DNA from: an uncultured Microbacteriaceae bacterium
GTDB taxonomy: Bacteria; Actinomycetota; Actinomycetes; Actinomycetales; Microbacteriaceae
Assembly: GCA_937896185.1 (NCBI GenBank)
Contig: CALBMG010000291.1
Location: forward strand, 1 to 15,448
Direction of reading: 5' to 3'
DNA: 15,448 nt
Both the position numbers and the translations under genes were made by a program. The notes beneath the pieces are model-generated. The model did no database searches, had not been told where the DNA came from, and worked only from the letters and a program-made list of their open reading frames with translations. Shown here one piece after another: positions 1 to 6,912 of this stretch (position 1 is the first letter of the stretch; the number at the start of each line of letters is the position of its first letter).

Positions 1-557
1 ATGTACCACGACAGCGCGAGTGACAGCGAGATCGCTCCTCCAGCAATCCACCACAGGAACTGTGTTCCCTCGGCGACCGCAGCGTCGATTCTGCTGTGCG
101 AGAACGTCAGGCGCACCACACCATAGATGGTGTTGCCATTCACAATGGGCACGGCGACATAGACCAGTTGGTCTTGGGCGGTATCACTCCACCGTTCGCC
201 TGTGGCCACATTGCCGTTTAATGCGGATGCAACTTCGGGGCGTGTGGTGAAGTCTTCGCCCAAGCCCAGTTCGGTTTCATCGCTGGAAATAACCGACGTA
301 CCAGTGGCGTCGAGAACCACAACTTTGGACACGTTGCTCTCGGCATACGTCGATACCAGTGCGGTCAATGAATCGCTGAGGTCGCCAGACGCCAAGGCCG
401 GTTGCACGCGGCTGGCGATAATAAAACTGTCGCGCTCGTATTCGGTGATCAATTTTTGTTGCTCAGTCAATTGCACATACGACAGCACGCTGGCGGTGAA
501 AGACCCCAACACTGTGACGCTGACGCCCAAAAGGGACGCGACGAACAGTTTTCTCAC
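1..557 (-). CDS. sensor histidine kinase, N-terminal sensor part (cut by window edge)
   Basis: This is the first 185 codons of a membrane sensor kinase that runs off the left edge. It starts at GTG 557-555, which overlaps the stop of the response regulator in a GTGA arrangement, so the two are translationally coupled. Residues about 4-27 form one membrane segment. Residues about 30-163 form an extracytoplasmic domain with a Cache/PAS-like look: a strand reading VVVLDATGTSVIS near 79-91, then LVYVAVPIVNG near 131-141 and IYGVVRLTF near 144-152. A second membrane segment begins near residue 167. This TM-sensor-TM layout is usual for kinases that read an external small molecule. The catalytic HisKA/HATPase part lies outside the window, so the kinase assignment rests on the sensor layout and the cognate regulator next door. 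The ligand cannot be deduced. No ATG-started ORF covers it, so it is easily missed. Confidence 0.82.
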   Translation of the reverse strand, partial: MRKLFVASLLGVSVTVLGSFTASVLSYVQLTEQQKLITEYERDSFIIASRVQPALASGDLSDSLTALVSTYAESNVSKVVVLDATGTSVISSDETELGLGEDFTTRPEVASALNGNVATGERWSDTAQDQLVYVAVPIVNGNTIYGVVRLTFSHSRIDAAVAEGTQFLWWIAGGAISLSLALSWY

Positions 558-1222
558 GACTGGTCTTTCAGCACAAAGCCCACGCCGCGTGCCGATTCAA
601 TCCACGCTGCGTTGCCCAGTTTCTTGCGGATACTGGCCACGTGCGCATCCAGCGTTTTAGTGGTCCCGTACCAAGTGGTCTCCCACACGTCACGCAAAAT
701 GTCGCTGCGACGGAACACCGTGCCGGGTTCACGTGCCAGATAGGTAAGCAGGTCGAATTCTTTAGGAGTGAGCGACACCGATTCACCGCCGACTCGCACA
801 CTGCGTTCCTTGGTGTCAATGCACAACGATCCAACGGTCAGCAGTGTGACCGGGGTGCTGGTCCCCAGCGACCTGCGCATGACCGCGTGGATTCGGGCGA
901 CGAGTTCACGGATTCCGAATGGTTTCACCACATAATCGTCGGCACCAATTTCCAGAACGTCGACTCGGTCCATTTCGGTTTCGCGGGCGCTCGCCACAAT
1001 GATAGGGACGTGCGAGAAAGCTCGTATCTGTCGGCAGACATCGGTGCCGTCCATGTCGGGAAGACCCAGGTCCAGAATCACGGTGGTGATGCCGCCGTTG
1101 CGCACCTTGGTGACGGCCTCGGAACCCAACACCACGTGGGTCACCGAGTAGCCGTTGTCGCGCAAGCCCTCGACGAGTGCTTCGGCGATTGCGCGGTCGT
1201 CTTCCACCAACAGAATGCTCAT
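554..1222 (-). CDS. OmpR/PhoB-family response regulator
   Basis: This is a 222-residue two-component response regulator, a DNA-binding transcription factor. Residues 1-118 form the receiver domain: acidic pocket E7-D8-D9, phospho-acceptor D51 in VILDLGLPDMDG, S78 in the switch position often held by Thr, and K100 in the DDYVVKPFG motif. Residues about 125-222 form a winged-helix output domain with SLTPKEFDLLTYLAREPGTV and a C-terminal ARGVGFVL hairpin typical of the OmpR/PhoB group. Its length is normal for the family. Its stop overlaps the start of the sensor kinase by 4 bases, so the two are one operon and a cognate pair. It diverges from the ApbE/ferric-reductase operon, and the 121-base gap between them is the natural place for its binding sites; that regulatory link is inferred from position only. 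Confidence 0.95.
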   Translation of the reverse strand: MSILLVEDDRAIAEALVEGLRDNGYSVTHVVLGSEAVTKVRNGGITTVILDLGLPDMDGTDVCRQIRAFSHVPIIVASARETEMDRVDVLEIGADDYVVKPFGIRELVARIHAVMRRSLGTSTPVTLLTVGSLCIDTKERSVRVGGESVSLTPKEFDLLTYLAREPGTVFRRSDILRDVWETTWYGTTKTLDAHVASIRKKLGNAAWIESARGVGFVLKDQS

Positions 1223-1343
1223 AGAACGAGAGTGCCACGATATTTACTATTTCTTGTACGTTTTTCGTGGCTTTTCGACAACCTTGGACGTTTCTTGGAA
1301 AAAGTCCATGGTGTGGGGTTTCCACAGTTCCTACAGTGAACTC
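1223..1343. promoter_or_regulatory. divergent promoter region, response regulator / redox operon
   Basis: This gap separates the start codons of the response regulator (minus) and the first gene of the redox operon (plus), so it must carry both promoters. It is richer in A and T than its surroundings. TTTCTTG occurs at 1250-1256 and 1291-1297, and ACGTTT at 1258-1263 and 1288-1293. These are loose direct repeats on which an OmpR-type regulator might sit, but the spacings differ and I would not call an operator. A possible minus-10-like TACAGT lies at 1332-1337, immediately before ATG 1344, which has no good Shine-Dalgarno sequence. That would suit a leaderless transcript, but I see no convincing minus-35. 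Confidence 0.4.
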
Positions 1344-1781
1344 ATGAGCATTCAATTTCCCCTCGCACTCGCCGGTATCGTCGCATCGACCGGTCTCGGT
1401 GTCGGCGCCATGGCAATTAATGGTGGCGGCCTGGATCTGACCGGTGTCAATGTTGCGCTCGAGGGCACCTCGACGGTGACGGAACCCGCGTCGGCCGATC
1501 AGGCGACGACCGAGGTTGCTCCTACCCCGACCGCGAGCACCGATACTCCGTCAGACACGACTGTTTCGTCGACCACGGAGTCGGCCACTGAGTCCACCGC
1601 AGGAACGACTGTGGTCAACAAGGCTCCGAGTGCACCGACCCAGTCCACGACCGATGCAACGTCGGGTGGGTCCGGTTCAGCAGGGGACGACGATGATGAC
1701 GACGACGATGATGACGACGACGACGAAGACGATGAGGACGACCGCGATGACGACGATGACGACGAAGAGGAAGACGACTAA
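1344..1781 (+). CDS. anchored surface protein with poly-aspartate C-terminal tail
   Basis: This 145-residue protein belongs to no family I recognise. Residues about 4-25 (FPLALAGIVASTGLGVGAMAI) form a signal or anchor segment. Residues about 40-113 are rich in Thr, Ser, Pro and Ala, an extended linker of the kind that crosses a cell wall. Residues 115-145 contain 30 acidic residues out of 31, broken by a single Arg. Such a tail should bind metal cations or basic partners outside the membrane. The start was set at ATG 1344 because the hydrophobic segment begins there; upstream in-frame ATGs lie antisense to the response regulator. The stop is one base from the next gene's ATG, so it heads a four-gene operon with ApbE and a ferric-reductase-type protein. 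A role in metal or redox chemistry at the surface is inference. It lacks the FMN-binding domain often encoded beside ApbE; the nearest resemblance to an ApbE target motif is DATSGGS before the tail, which is not a good match. Confidence 0.75.
   Translation: MSIQFPLALAGIVASTGLGVGAMAINGGGLDLTGVNVALEGTSTVTEPASADQATTEVAPTPTASTDTPSDTTVSSTTESATESTAGTTVVNKAPSAPTQSTTDATSGGSGSAGDDDDDDDDDDDDDEDDEDDRDDDDDDEEEDD
1686..1778 (+). repeat. GAC/GAT codon tract encoding the acidic tail
   Basis: Thirty of 31 consecutive codons are GAC, GAT, GAA or GAG, with one CGC. Aspartate is encoded by both GAC and GAT in mixed order, so the run is not one pure trinucleotide unit, but it could still change length by slippage. 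Confidence 0.9.
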
Positions 1782-1782
1782 C

Positions 1783-2208
1783 ATGTTTGCAACTCCCGCA
1801 GCCAAAACCCGTGCCGTCACCGGTGTGGCCACCCTCGCCGTACTTTTCGCCGGAGTCTCAGGTCTCGAAGCTCAGGCAAACGAAGCCCGCATGGCACAGG
1901 CAATCGCCGACGCCACAGCTCAAGCCGTAGCCCAACAGCAAGAGGCCGCTGCCGCGGTCGCCAACGCACAGCAGATTGCCGCCGACAAGGCCGCAGCAAA
2001 GGCTGCAGCTAAAGCCAAGGCCGCACTGAAGACGTCAACCGTCAACACGGGAGGCTCCGGCTCGAATTCCTCAACGAGCTCGACTTCCGGTTCCTCGTCA
2101 TCCTCGACAGCCACAGCCCCCAAGCCGGCACCCACCACAACCGTGGTCACCCCGCCGGCACCCACCACCCCGCCCACCAACGGAACGAGCAGTGGCTCCG
2201 GTGGCTAA
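1783..2208 (+). CDS. secreted or anchored Ala-rich low-complexity protein
   Basis: This 141-residue protein is of unknown family. It has a basic N-terminus followed by a hydrophobic stretch (about residues 12-27, VTGVATLAVLFAGVSG), so it is probably exported or anchored. Residues about 33-85 are Ala/Gln/Lys-rich with heptad-like spacing (ADKAAAKAAAKAKAAL) and probably form a long helix or coiled coil. Residues about 89-120 are Gly/Ser/Thr-rich, and the end is Pro/Thr-rich with a GTSSGSGG terminus. ATG 1783 is one base after the previous stop, preceded by the purine-rich sequence GAAGAGGAAG that also encodes the acidic tail, which suggests translational coupling. The layout (anchor, spacer, disordered tail) looks like a wall-spanning tether without a catalytic domain. 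Its place directly before apbE suggests it belongs to the same surface redox apparatus, but no function can be read from the sequence. Low complexity makes homology searches unreliable. Confidence 0.72.
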   Translation: MFATPAAKTRAVTGVATLAVLFAGVSGLEAQANEARMAQAIADATAQAVAQQQEAAAAVANAQQIAADKAAAKAAAKAKAALKTSTVNTGGSGSNSSTSSTSGSSSSSTATAPKPAPTTTVVTPPAPTTPPTNGTSSGSGG

Positions 2209-3166
2209 TGACCCCCGCGACATCGCCGCGAGTGCCGTTATTGCGGCGTTGGGTGACAACACCGCGCCCACGGTGTCCCGCGCGTTTTCGGTGATGGGCA
2301 CCACGGCCCACGTCACGCTGGTCGGTGCCACCGAGCTGATGATCGCCGACCTTGAGGTGATGATTGTTGACATGGAACACCGGTGGAGCCGATTCCGTGC
2401 GGACAGTGAAATTTCGAGGCTCAACTGGGCCGAAGGCGCACCGGTCGCCGTATCGACGGACACGGCAGTGCTGATTCAGGGCATGCGTGCCGCACACGCG
2501 GTGACGAGAGGTGTCTTTGACCCCACAATCCTTCCCCGGTTGGTCGAACTGGGGTATGCCCATTCGCGCCGCGACGCCTCGATGCGCACCGAACTTCCCG
2601 CCAGTGCCCGATACCCGGGCGATATGGCAGGAGTCGTGGTGAACGGAGATGTCGTCACCATGCCGCGCGGCACCGCAGTCGACCCCGGCGGTATCGGCAA
2701 GGGCTTTGCTGCCGATATGGCGGTGGCACACGCCCGTGAACTGGGCGCCTTGGGTGCGATGGTCGAAATCGGTGGCGACCTGCGCATCGACGGGGAAGCC
2801 CCCGATGGCAGTGTGTGGCGAATCGGAATCGAGAACCCTTTTGTGCGGACCGAGCACATGAAGATCATCGCGCTGAAGGACGGAGCCGTTGCGACATCGA
2901 GCCGGCTGAAGCGGGTGTGGGATCAAGACGGCGAACAGCGCAACCATCTGGTGGACTCGATAGACGGACAGTCGATGGGTGGGGAAGTGGTGACCGTGTC
3001 AGTGATTGCCGCGACCGCCACGCGAGCTGAAGTATTGACCAAGCCGGGGTTTGTGTGGCCCGTGGCCGAATATTTGAGGTGGTTGCCGACGGTTGCCGCC
3101 GCGGGAATTGTTGTCCTCGCCGACGGCACCTGCATCGAATCCGACAACTGGAGTGATTACGAATGA
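2192..3166 (+). CDS. apbE: ApbE-like FAD:protein FMN transferase
   Basis: ApbE enzymes transfer FMN from FAD to a Thr or Ser of a target protein, creating a covalent flavoprotein. Family landmarks are in order: FSVMGTTAHV near residues 32-41, HRWSRFRADSEISRLN near 66-81, VDPGGIGKGFAADMA near 161-175, GGDLRIDGE near 194-202, VATSSRLKRVW near 232-242, NHLVDSIDG near 252-260, and ATRAEVLTK near 275-284 in the Mg-binding region. The length of 324 is normal. The start is uncertain: GTG 2192 overlaps the upstream gene by 17 bases with only weak GGAA-type purines ahead; GTG 2201 or GTG 2273 would also keep the whole fold. No signal peptide or lipobox is visible, unlike Gram-negative ApbE lipoproteins. 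The stop overlaps the next ATG (ATGA), so it is coupled to the ferric-reductase gene. The usual FMN-binding partner protein is not encoded in the operon, so its substrate is unclear. Confidence 0.9.
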   Translation: MAPVANDPRDIAASAVIAALGDNTAPTVSRAFSVMGTTAHVTLVGATELMIADLEVMIVDMEHRWSRFRADSEISRLNWAEGAPVAVSTDTAVLIQGMRAAHAVTRGVFDPTILPRLVELGYAHSRRDASMRTELPASARYPGDMAGVVVNGDVVTMPRGTAVDPGGIGKGFAADMAVAHARELGALGAMVEIGGDLRIDGEAPDGSVWRIGIENPFVRTEHMKIIALKDGAVATSSRLKRVWDQDGEQRNHLVDSIDGQSMGGEVVTVSVIAATATRAEVLTKPGFVWPVAEYLRWLPTVAAAGIVVLADGTCIESDNWSDYE

Positions 3167-4749
3167 CCGACCCGCAATTCTGGTGGTTCCTGTCCCGGGT
3201 CAGCGCAATGATCGCCTGGGGTTTGATGAGTGTGTCGATCGTGTGGGGCGTGTTGCTGGCGAGCCGCGTGTTTCGTGGGCTTGATAACCCCGCGTGGTTG
3301 AAGGATCTGCACAAATATTTGAGCACGTTGACCATCGCGTTGACCGGTGTGCACGTGGGCTCGCTGATGCTCGACGAATACGTGCATTTCAGTCTCATCG
3401 ATGTGTTGGTCCCGGGTTCCGCAACGTTCCAGGGCGCTACGGCCGTGGATGAAATCGCTCTGACTGTGGGCGTTATCGCATTCTGGTTGCTTGCGACGGT
3501 GTACGTCACCTCGCTGTTCCTCGACAAACTGCCGCGCAGACTGTGGAAGGGAATCCACTTCTTCAGCTATGTCATCTTCCTCGTCACCGCGGCGCACGCA
3601 GCATTTCTGGGCACCGATGTGGGCTCGTGGTGGTACGCGGCCGTGTCGATTTTTGTCATCACCATGTCACTGGTTGCGGTGATTCTGCGATTGGTAACGG
3701 TGGCGTTGGTGGCACGTAAACGTGAGAAGGACGCCGAACTGGCGCGACTGGCGAACACCGCCTCGGTCACCGCGGTGACGAATGGCGCAGCGCCCGCTGT
3801 GGTGAGCGCCGCACCCGACAGTCGCGAACCGCGATCCATGGTTGTCGCCGGGGTCAGCTATCCGACCGCCGATGTGGCGCGCATTCGTTTGACTCCACTG
3901 GACGGCGGGTCTGTGCCATGGTGGGATGCGGGTTCGCACATCACCCTGCATTTGCCGAACGGGCTCGAACGACAGTATTCGTTGTGCGGCGACCCCACCG
4001 ACCGTGGAGCTTACGATATCGCCGTGCGACTGTCACCGACATCGGCCGGCGGCAGCCGCTGGATTCACGACAATGTTCGCGCCGGCAGTCTGGTGACCGT
4101 CAGCGGTCCGCGCAACCATTTCCCCCTGATCCCCGCGGCCCGGTACCTGTTCATTGCGGGCGGAATCGGAATTACACCCATCAAGGCGATGATCGAGTCG
4201 GTGCCCGAGCGCCGTGAATGGTCGTTGGTTTATGTGGGGAACTCGATCGAATCGATGCCGTTCGTCAGCGAATTGGTGGCCGAATTCGGCGACCGAGTGA
4301 CAGTCCATGAGTCATCGGTCAAGGGCCGACTGAACCTGCCCGAACTGTTGAGCACCGAGCCCGGTGATGTCTATTGCTGTGGCCCCGAATCCTTGATGTC
4401 GGAAGTGGAGGACGTGGTGGGCCTCGATCGTGCCCACATCGAACGGTTCACACCGGTGTTGCGCGAACAGGCAGGAGGCACCAAACCGGTGCGAGTCACC
4501 TGCGTGCGCAGCAATACCGTGGTCGATATCCCCGCCGATGAATCCGTCATCGACGGTTTGGCACGGGCTGGTGTGGAAATCGAGGCGTCGTGCAAGAAGG
4601 GTGTGTGCGGTACGTGCGAGACCAGAATTGTCTCGGGCACTGCAGCTCACCTCGACAGCGTGCTTCCGGACAACACGAAAGACGAAATGCACGTCTTCTA
4701 TCCGTGCGTGTCCCGTTCGACGACAGCCGAAATGGTGATTGACGCCTAG
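3163..4749 (+). CDS. ferric-reductase-type heme membrane protein fused to flavin/NAD(P)H reductase and 2Fe-2S ferredoxin domain
   Basis: This 528-residue transmembrane electron-transfer protein has three parts. Residues about 12-185 form the heme membrane domain: several helices carrying H50/H64 and H132/H145, two pairs spaced 14 and 13 residues apart as in ferric-reductase-like bis-heme proteins. Residues about 225-425 form the FAD/NAD(P)H module, with RQYSLCGDP as the flavin motif, GGIGITP as a nucleotide loop and a late CCGPESLM. Residues about 440-528 form a plant-type ferredoxin domain with C477, C482, C485 and C515 as 2Fe-2S ligands. Electrons would pass from NAD(P)H via FAD and 2Fe-2S at the cytosolic face to the hemes and outward. 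Its start overlaps the apbE stop by 4 bases. The loop after the second helix (residues 85-97) contains FQGATAVDE, which looks extended and slightly resembles ApbE target sites. The outer acceptor (ferric iron, a quinone, or a flavoprotein) is not shown by the sequence. Confidence 0.9.
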   Translation: MTDPQFWWFLSRVSAMIAWGLMSVSIVWGVLLASRVFRGLDNPAWLKDLHKYLSTLTIALTGVHVGSLMLDEYVHFSLIDVLVPGSATFQGATAVDEIALTVGVIAFWLLATVYVTSLFLDKLPRRLWKGIHFFSYVIFLVTAAHAAFLGTDVGSWWYAAVSIFVITMSLVAVILRLVTVALVARKREKDAELARLANTASVTAVTNGAAPAVVSAAPDSREPRSMVVAGVSYPTADVARIRLTPLDGGSVPWWDAGSHITLHLPNGLERQYSLCGDPTDRGAYDIAVRLSPTSAGGSRWIHDNVRAGSLVTVSGPRNHFPLIPAARYLFIAGGIGITPIKAMIESVPERREWSLVYVGNSIESMPFVSELVAEFGDRVTVHESSVKGRLNLPELLSTEPGDVYCCGPESLMSEVEDVVGLDRAHIERFTPVLREQAGGTKPVRVTCVRSNTVVDIPADESVIDGLARAGVEIEASCKKGVCGTCETRIVSGTAAHLDSVLPDNTKDEMHVFYPCVSRSTTAEMVIDA

Positions 4750-4755
4750 ACGTTA

Positions 4756-5145
4756 TTAGTCGACGTCGAAGTCGTCGTCGATCCAGGCGCCCTCGTCATT
4801 ACGAAGTGTCTGCCACGCGACATACGCGACCGCGGCGACCGCGGCTACGCCGAGACCGGCGATAAAGAAGGTTCCGAAGCCCGCCTTGCGCGCGGCGACA
4901 ACCGGTGCGGGCTTGCCCAGCAGTGTGCGACCCAGCTCCAGCCCCGTGCTCAGCAGGGGTACGACTCGGTCGTCGTATGCGTGACGGGCGCGAGGTGCGA
5001 CTTCTTCACGGGTGTAACGACCGGCAAGGCGACTGGCATCCGAGAGGATTCGGCTGGCAGCATCGAGGACTTCGCGTTGGCGGCCCCACGCATCGTTGGC
5101 CGAACCGGCGAGGCTTGACAGCTCTCGAGAGAGTGAACGTCCCAT
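4756..5145 (-). CDS. small single-span membrane protein, CwsA-like by position
   Basis: This 129-residue protein has a long amphipathic, charged N-terminal part (about 1-85, with repeated RE/AR/ASR patterns suggesting helices), one membrane span near 88-110 (GFGTFFIAGLGVAAVAAVAYVAW), and a short acidic C-terminus (WIDDDFDVD). In mycobacteria the gene divergent from ppiA at this spot is cwsA, a small single-span partner of CrgA and Wag31 in division and polar growth. Size, topology and divergent placement agree, but I cannot claim sequence homology, so no symbol is given. Start: ATG 5145-5143 has a strong Shine-Dalgarno sequence (GGAAGGAAAACCC before it). The upstream in-frame ATG at 5169 has none and lies inside a possible minus-10. 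It converges on the ferric-reductase gene with only 6 bases between the stops and no visible terminator. Confidence 0.75.
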   Translation of the reverse strand: MGRSLSRELSSLAGSANDAWGRQREVLDAASRILSDASRLAGRYTREEVAPRARHAYDDRVVPLLSTGLELGRTLLGKPAPVVAARKAGFGTFFIAGLGVAAVAAVAYVAWQTLRNDEGAWIDDDFDVD

Positions 5146-5217
5146 GGGTTTTCCTTCCGTTGATTTCATTATGGCGCAGGTGCGCTGGGTGGCTCTACGA
5201 GGTGAAAGAATAGGGAC
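5146..5217. promoter_or_regulatory. divergent promoter region, cwsA-like / ppiA
   Basis: This is a 72-base gap between two divergent genes. On the minus strand, CATAAT (5173-5168) is a good minus-10 candidate; transcription from it would begin near 5160, downstream of the ATG at 5169, which supports 5145 as the real start. The minus strand also carries GGAAGG, the Shine-Dalgarno sequence for ATG 5145. On the plus strand GAGGTGAAAG and AGGGA precede ATG 5218 and can serve as its ribosome binding site. No minus-35 could be named with confidence. Confidence 0.45.
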
Positions 5218-5750
<533 letters not shown>

Positions 5751-5754
<4 letters not shown>

Positions 5755-6470
5755 CCGATTCCGCCACGTGTTACCGGCACCCAGGCCGCGAAAGCTGGGT
5801 GTTGTGTCAGCGGTGCGGTAACACCATTTGCCCGGATTGCCAGCGTCCGGCGGCGGTCGGTTTTCATTGCCCTGACTGTGTGAAGGGTTCGGCGCCGAAG
5901 GCCGCCCGTGTGGTTTCGGGGCCTAGACTGCGGCGTCAATTGCAGGGCCGCACATCGGCGACCACGGTGTTGCTGGTCATCATGGCGGCAGTGTTTGTGC
6001 TGGATTTTGTGACCGCTGGTCTCGTGAACTACATCATCGGCTTTGATGCCCGACTCGTGATGGTTGAGCCGTGGACGATGTTGACCTCAGTTTTTGCCCA
6101 CTCGGGAATCATGCACTTGTTGTTTAACGGATACTCGTTGTGGGTTCTGGGTTCCATGCTGGAACGCGTGATGGGCCCGGGACGATTCACCGCACTGTTT
6201 CTGCTGTCCGGTATCGCCGGTTCCGCTGCGGTGTTGGTGTTGGACCCGTCTGGTGGCGTAATCGGAGCATCAGGAGCTATCTTTGGGCTTTTTGCCGCAC
6301 TGTTTGTCGTGAACCGTGGCTTTGGCGGATCGAATGTCAGCCTTTTGGTGATCGTCGGGATCAACCTTGTGTTGGGATTCATCATCCCCGGGGTGTCGTG
6401 GCAAGCGCACATCGGTGGGCTGATCGGTGGTCTGGTGTTGACCCCGCTGCTGATGGGTCGCAAGCGGTAA
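5751..6470 (+). CDS. rhomboid-family intramembrane serine protease with N-terminal zinc-binding region
   Basis: This 239-residue membrane protease cuts transmembrane substrates inside the bilayer. The catalytic dyad is S174 in GASGAIFG and H220 in QAHIGG; the oxyanion-side motif HxxxxHxxxN is H117, H122 and N126. Six membrane segments are plausible from about residue 70 onward. The cytosolic N-terminus (residues 7-43) carries C7, H10, C19, C22, C27, C30, H39, C40 and C43, a B-box-like zinc-binding pattern found on many actinobacterial rhomboids. It starts at GTG 5751, overlapping the ppiA stop by 4 bases; no other start keeps the first Cys/His pair. The substrate is unknown. The gene converges on crgA across a 132-base gap. 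Confidence 0.94.
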
Positions 6471-6490
6471 TTACCGACCGGTCGAACCAC

Positions 6491-6508
6491 GCCCTCGAAC
6501 GGGGCTTT
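6491..6508 (+). terminator. weak stem-loop after the rhomboid gene
   Basis: GCCCT and GGGGC can form a five-pair stem (one T-G wobble) around the loop CGAAC, followed by TTT. It lies 20 bases after the rhomboid stop. The stem is short and the T run minimal, so this is only a candidate. The palindrome CGACCGGTCG at 6475-6484 lies just before it. Confidence 0.33.
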
Positions 6509-6541
6509 CGGTCAAACGACGCTGCCCGCAATGCTGCCTAG

Positions 6542-6550
6542 TTATCCACA
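6542..6550 (+). promoter_or_regulatory. perfect DnaA box TTATCCACA
   Basis: TTATCCACA equals the classical high-affinity DnaA box. It is in the convergent gap between rhomboid and crgA, where no promoter for either gene is expected. In this gene order the dnaA-dnaN origin region is normally only some tens of kilobases away. One nine-base match can arise by chance, but the company of a second near-box in opposite orientation 14 bases on makes it more notable. Confidence 0.5.
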
Positions 6551-6564
6551 AGGGTTAATAACAG

Positions 6565-6573
6565 TGGGGATAA
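6565..6573 (-). promoter_or_regulatory. DnaA-box-like TTATCCCCA
   Basis: Read on the minus strand this is TTATCCCCA, one mismatch from the DnaA consensus and inverted relative to the box at 6542. Together they form a head-to-head pair in an AT-rich island. Confidence 0.38.
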
Positions 6574-6589
6574 TTACACCCGTGTAATT
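6572..6589. repeat. perfect AT-rich inverted repeat AATTACAC-CC-GTGTAATT
   Basis: Two perfect 8-base arms are separated by 2 bases. It overlaps the end of the second DnaA-like site by 2 bases. Its symmetry and tiny spacer look like a site for a dimeric protein rather than a stable RNA hairpin. Both flanking genes end here, so it does not look like a promoter operator. Confidence 0.6.
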
Positions 6590-6602
6590 CGGTGTCAGAT
6601 GA

Positions 6603-6848
6603 TTAATGCCAGCGCGTCGTCATGACGAAACCGACGAACATCAGACCAAATCCGATCAGGATATTCCACTGAGCCAGCGGCGCGATAGGAAGCTGAGCCT
6701 GGCTGACGTAGTACGTGATGATCCACGCCAATCCCACGAGCATGAAGCCGAACATTACGGGCTTGAACCATGCGGGGTTAGTGACGTGCTGCTCGCCGCG
6801 GGCTACGGTGTCCGCGGCAGCATTCTTCTGTGACTTCTCTGCAACCAT
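6603..6848 (-). CDS. crgA: cell division protein CrgA
   Basis: CrgA is a small membrane protein that in actinobacteria joins FtsZ, FtsQ, FtsI/PBP and Wag31 partners at the division site. This one has 81 residues, within the family's usual size. A charged cytosolic N-terminus (about 1-22) is followed by the hallmark NPAWFKPVMFGFMLVGLAWIITYY helix and a second helix in WNILIGFGLMFVGFVMTTRWH, whose terminal TRW is conserved. The start is ATG 6848; a longer reading from 6917 would add 23 residues of non-family sequence across the promoter. No Shine-Dalgarno sequence precedes ATG 6848; instead a minus-10 sits 7 bases upstream, suggesting a leaderless mRNA. It diverges from the sortase gene. Confidence 0.95.
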   Translation of the reverse strand: MVAEKSQKNAAADTVARGEQHVTNPAWFKPVMFGFMLVGLAWIITYYVSQAQLPIAPLAQWNILIGFGLMFVGFVMTTRWH

Positions 6849-6861
6849 AGGGGACAGTGTA
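6849..6861 (-). promoter_or_regulatory. probable leaderless promoter of crgA
   Basis: On the minus strand TACACT (6861-6856) is followed by seven bases and then the ATG of crgA. A TANNNT minus-10 at this distance places the transcription start on or next to the A of ATG, the arrangement of leaderless actinobacterial mRNAs. There is no Shine-Dalgarno sequence. A minus-35 is not evident. Confidence 0.5.
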
Positions 6862-6912
6862 GCGCGGGCACCTGTGCAATGCCATATCGGTAACGGCCCC
6901 TCGGAAGGCTCG

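Noticed and set aside
1317..1325. Possible extra DnaA box (GTTTCCACA) before the poly-acidic protein gene
   Set aside because: It has two mismatches from consensus and no partner site, so it is not better than chance.
641..1339. A 232-codon plus-strand frame antisense to the response regulator
   Set aside because: The response regulator has every receiver and output landmark; the antisense frame has none.
1155..1343. N-terminal extension of the poly-acidic protein to ATG 1155
   Set aside because: It would run through the response-regulator coding region antisense and add 63 residues before the export segment; ATG 1344 places the hydrophobic segment at the N-terminus.
1686..1778. CRISPR-like or tandem-repeat array
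   Set aside because: It is a coding Asp/Glu codon run without spacers.
5146..5169. Start of the CwsA-like gene at ATG 5169
   Set aside because: It has no ribosome binding site and probably lies within the minus-10; ATG 5145 has a strong Shine-Dalgarno sequence.
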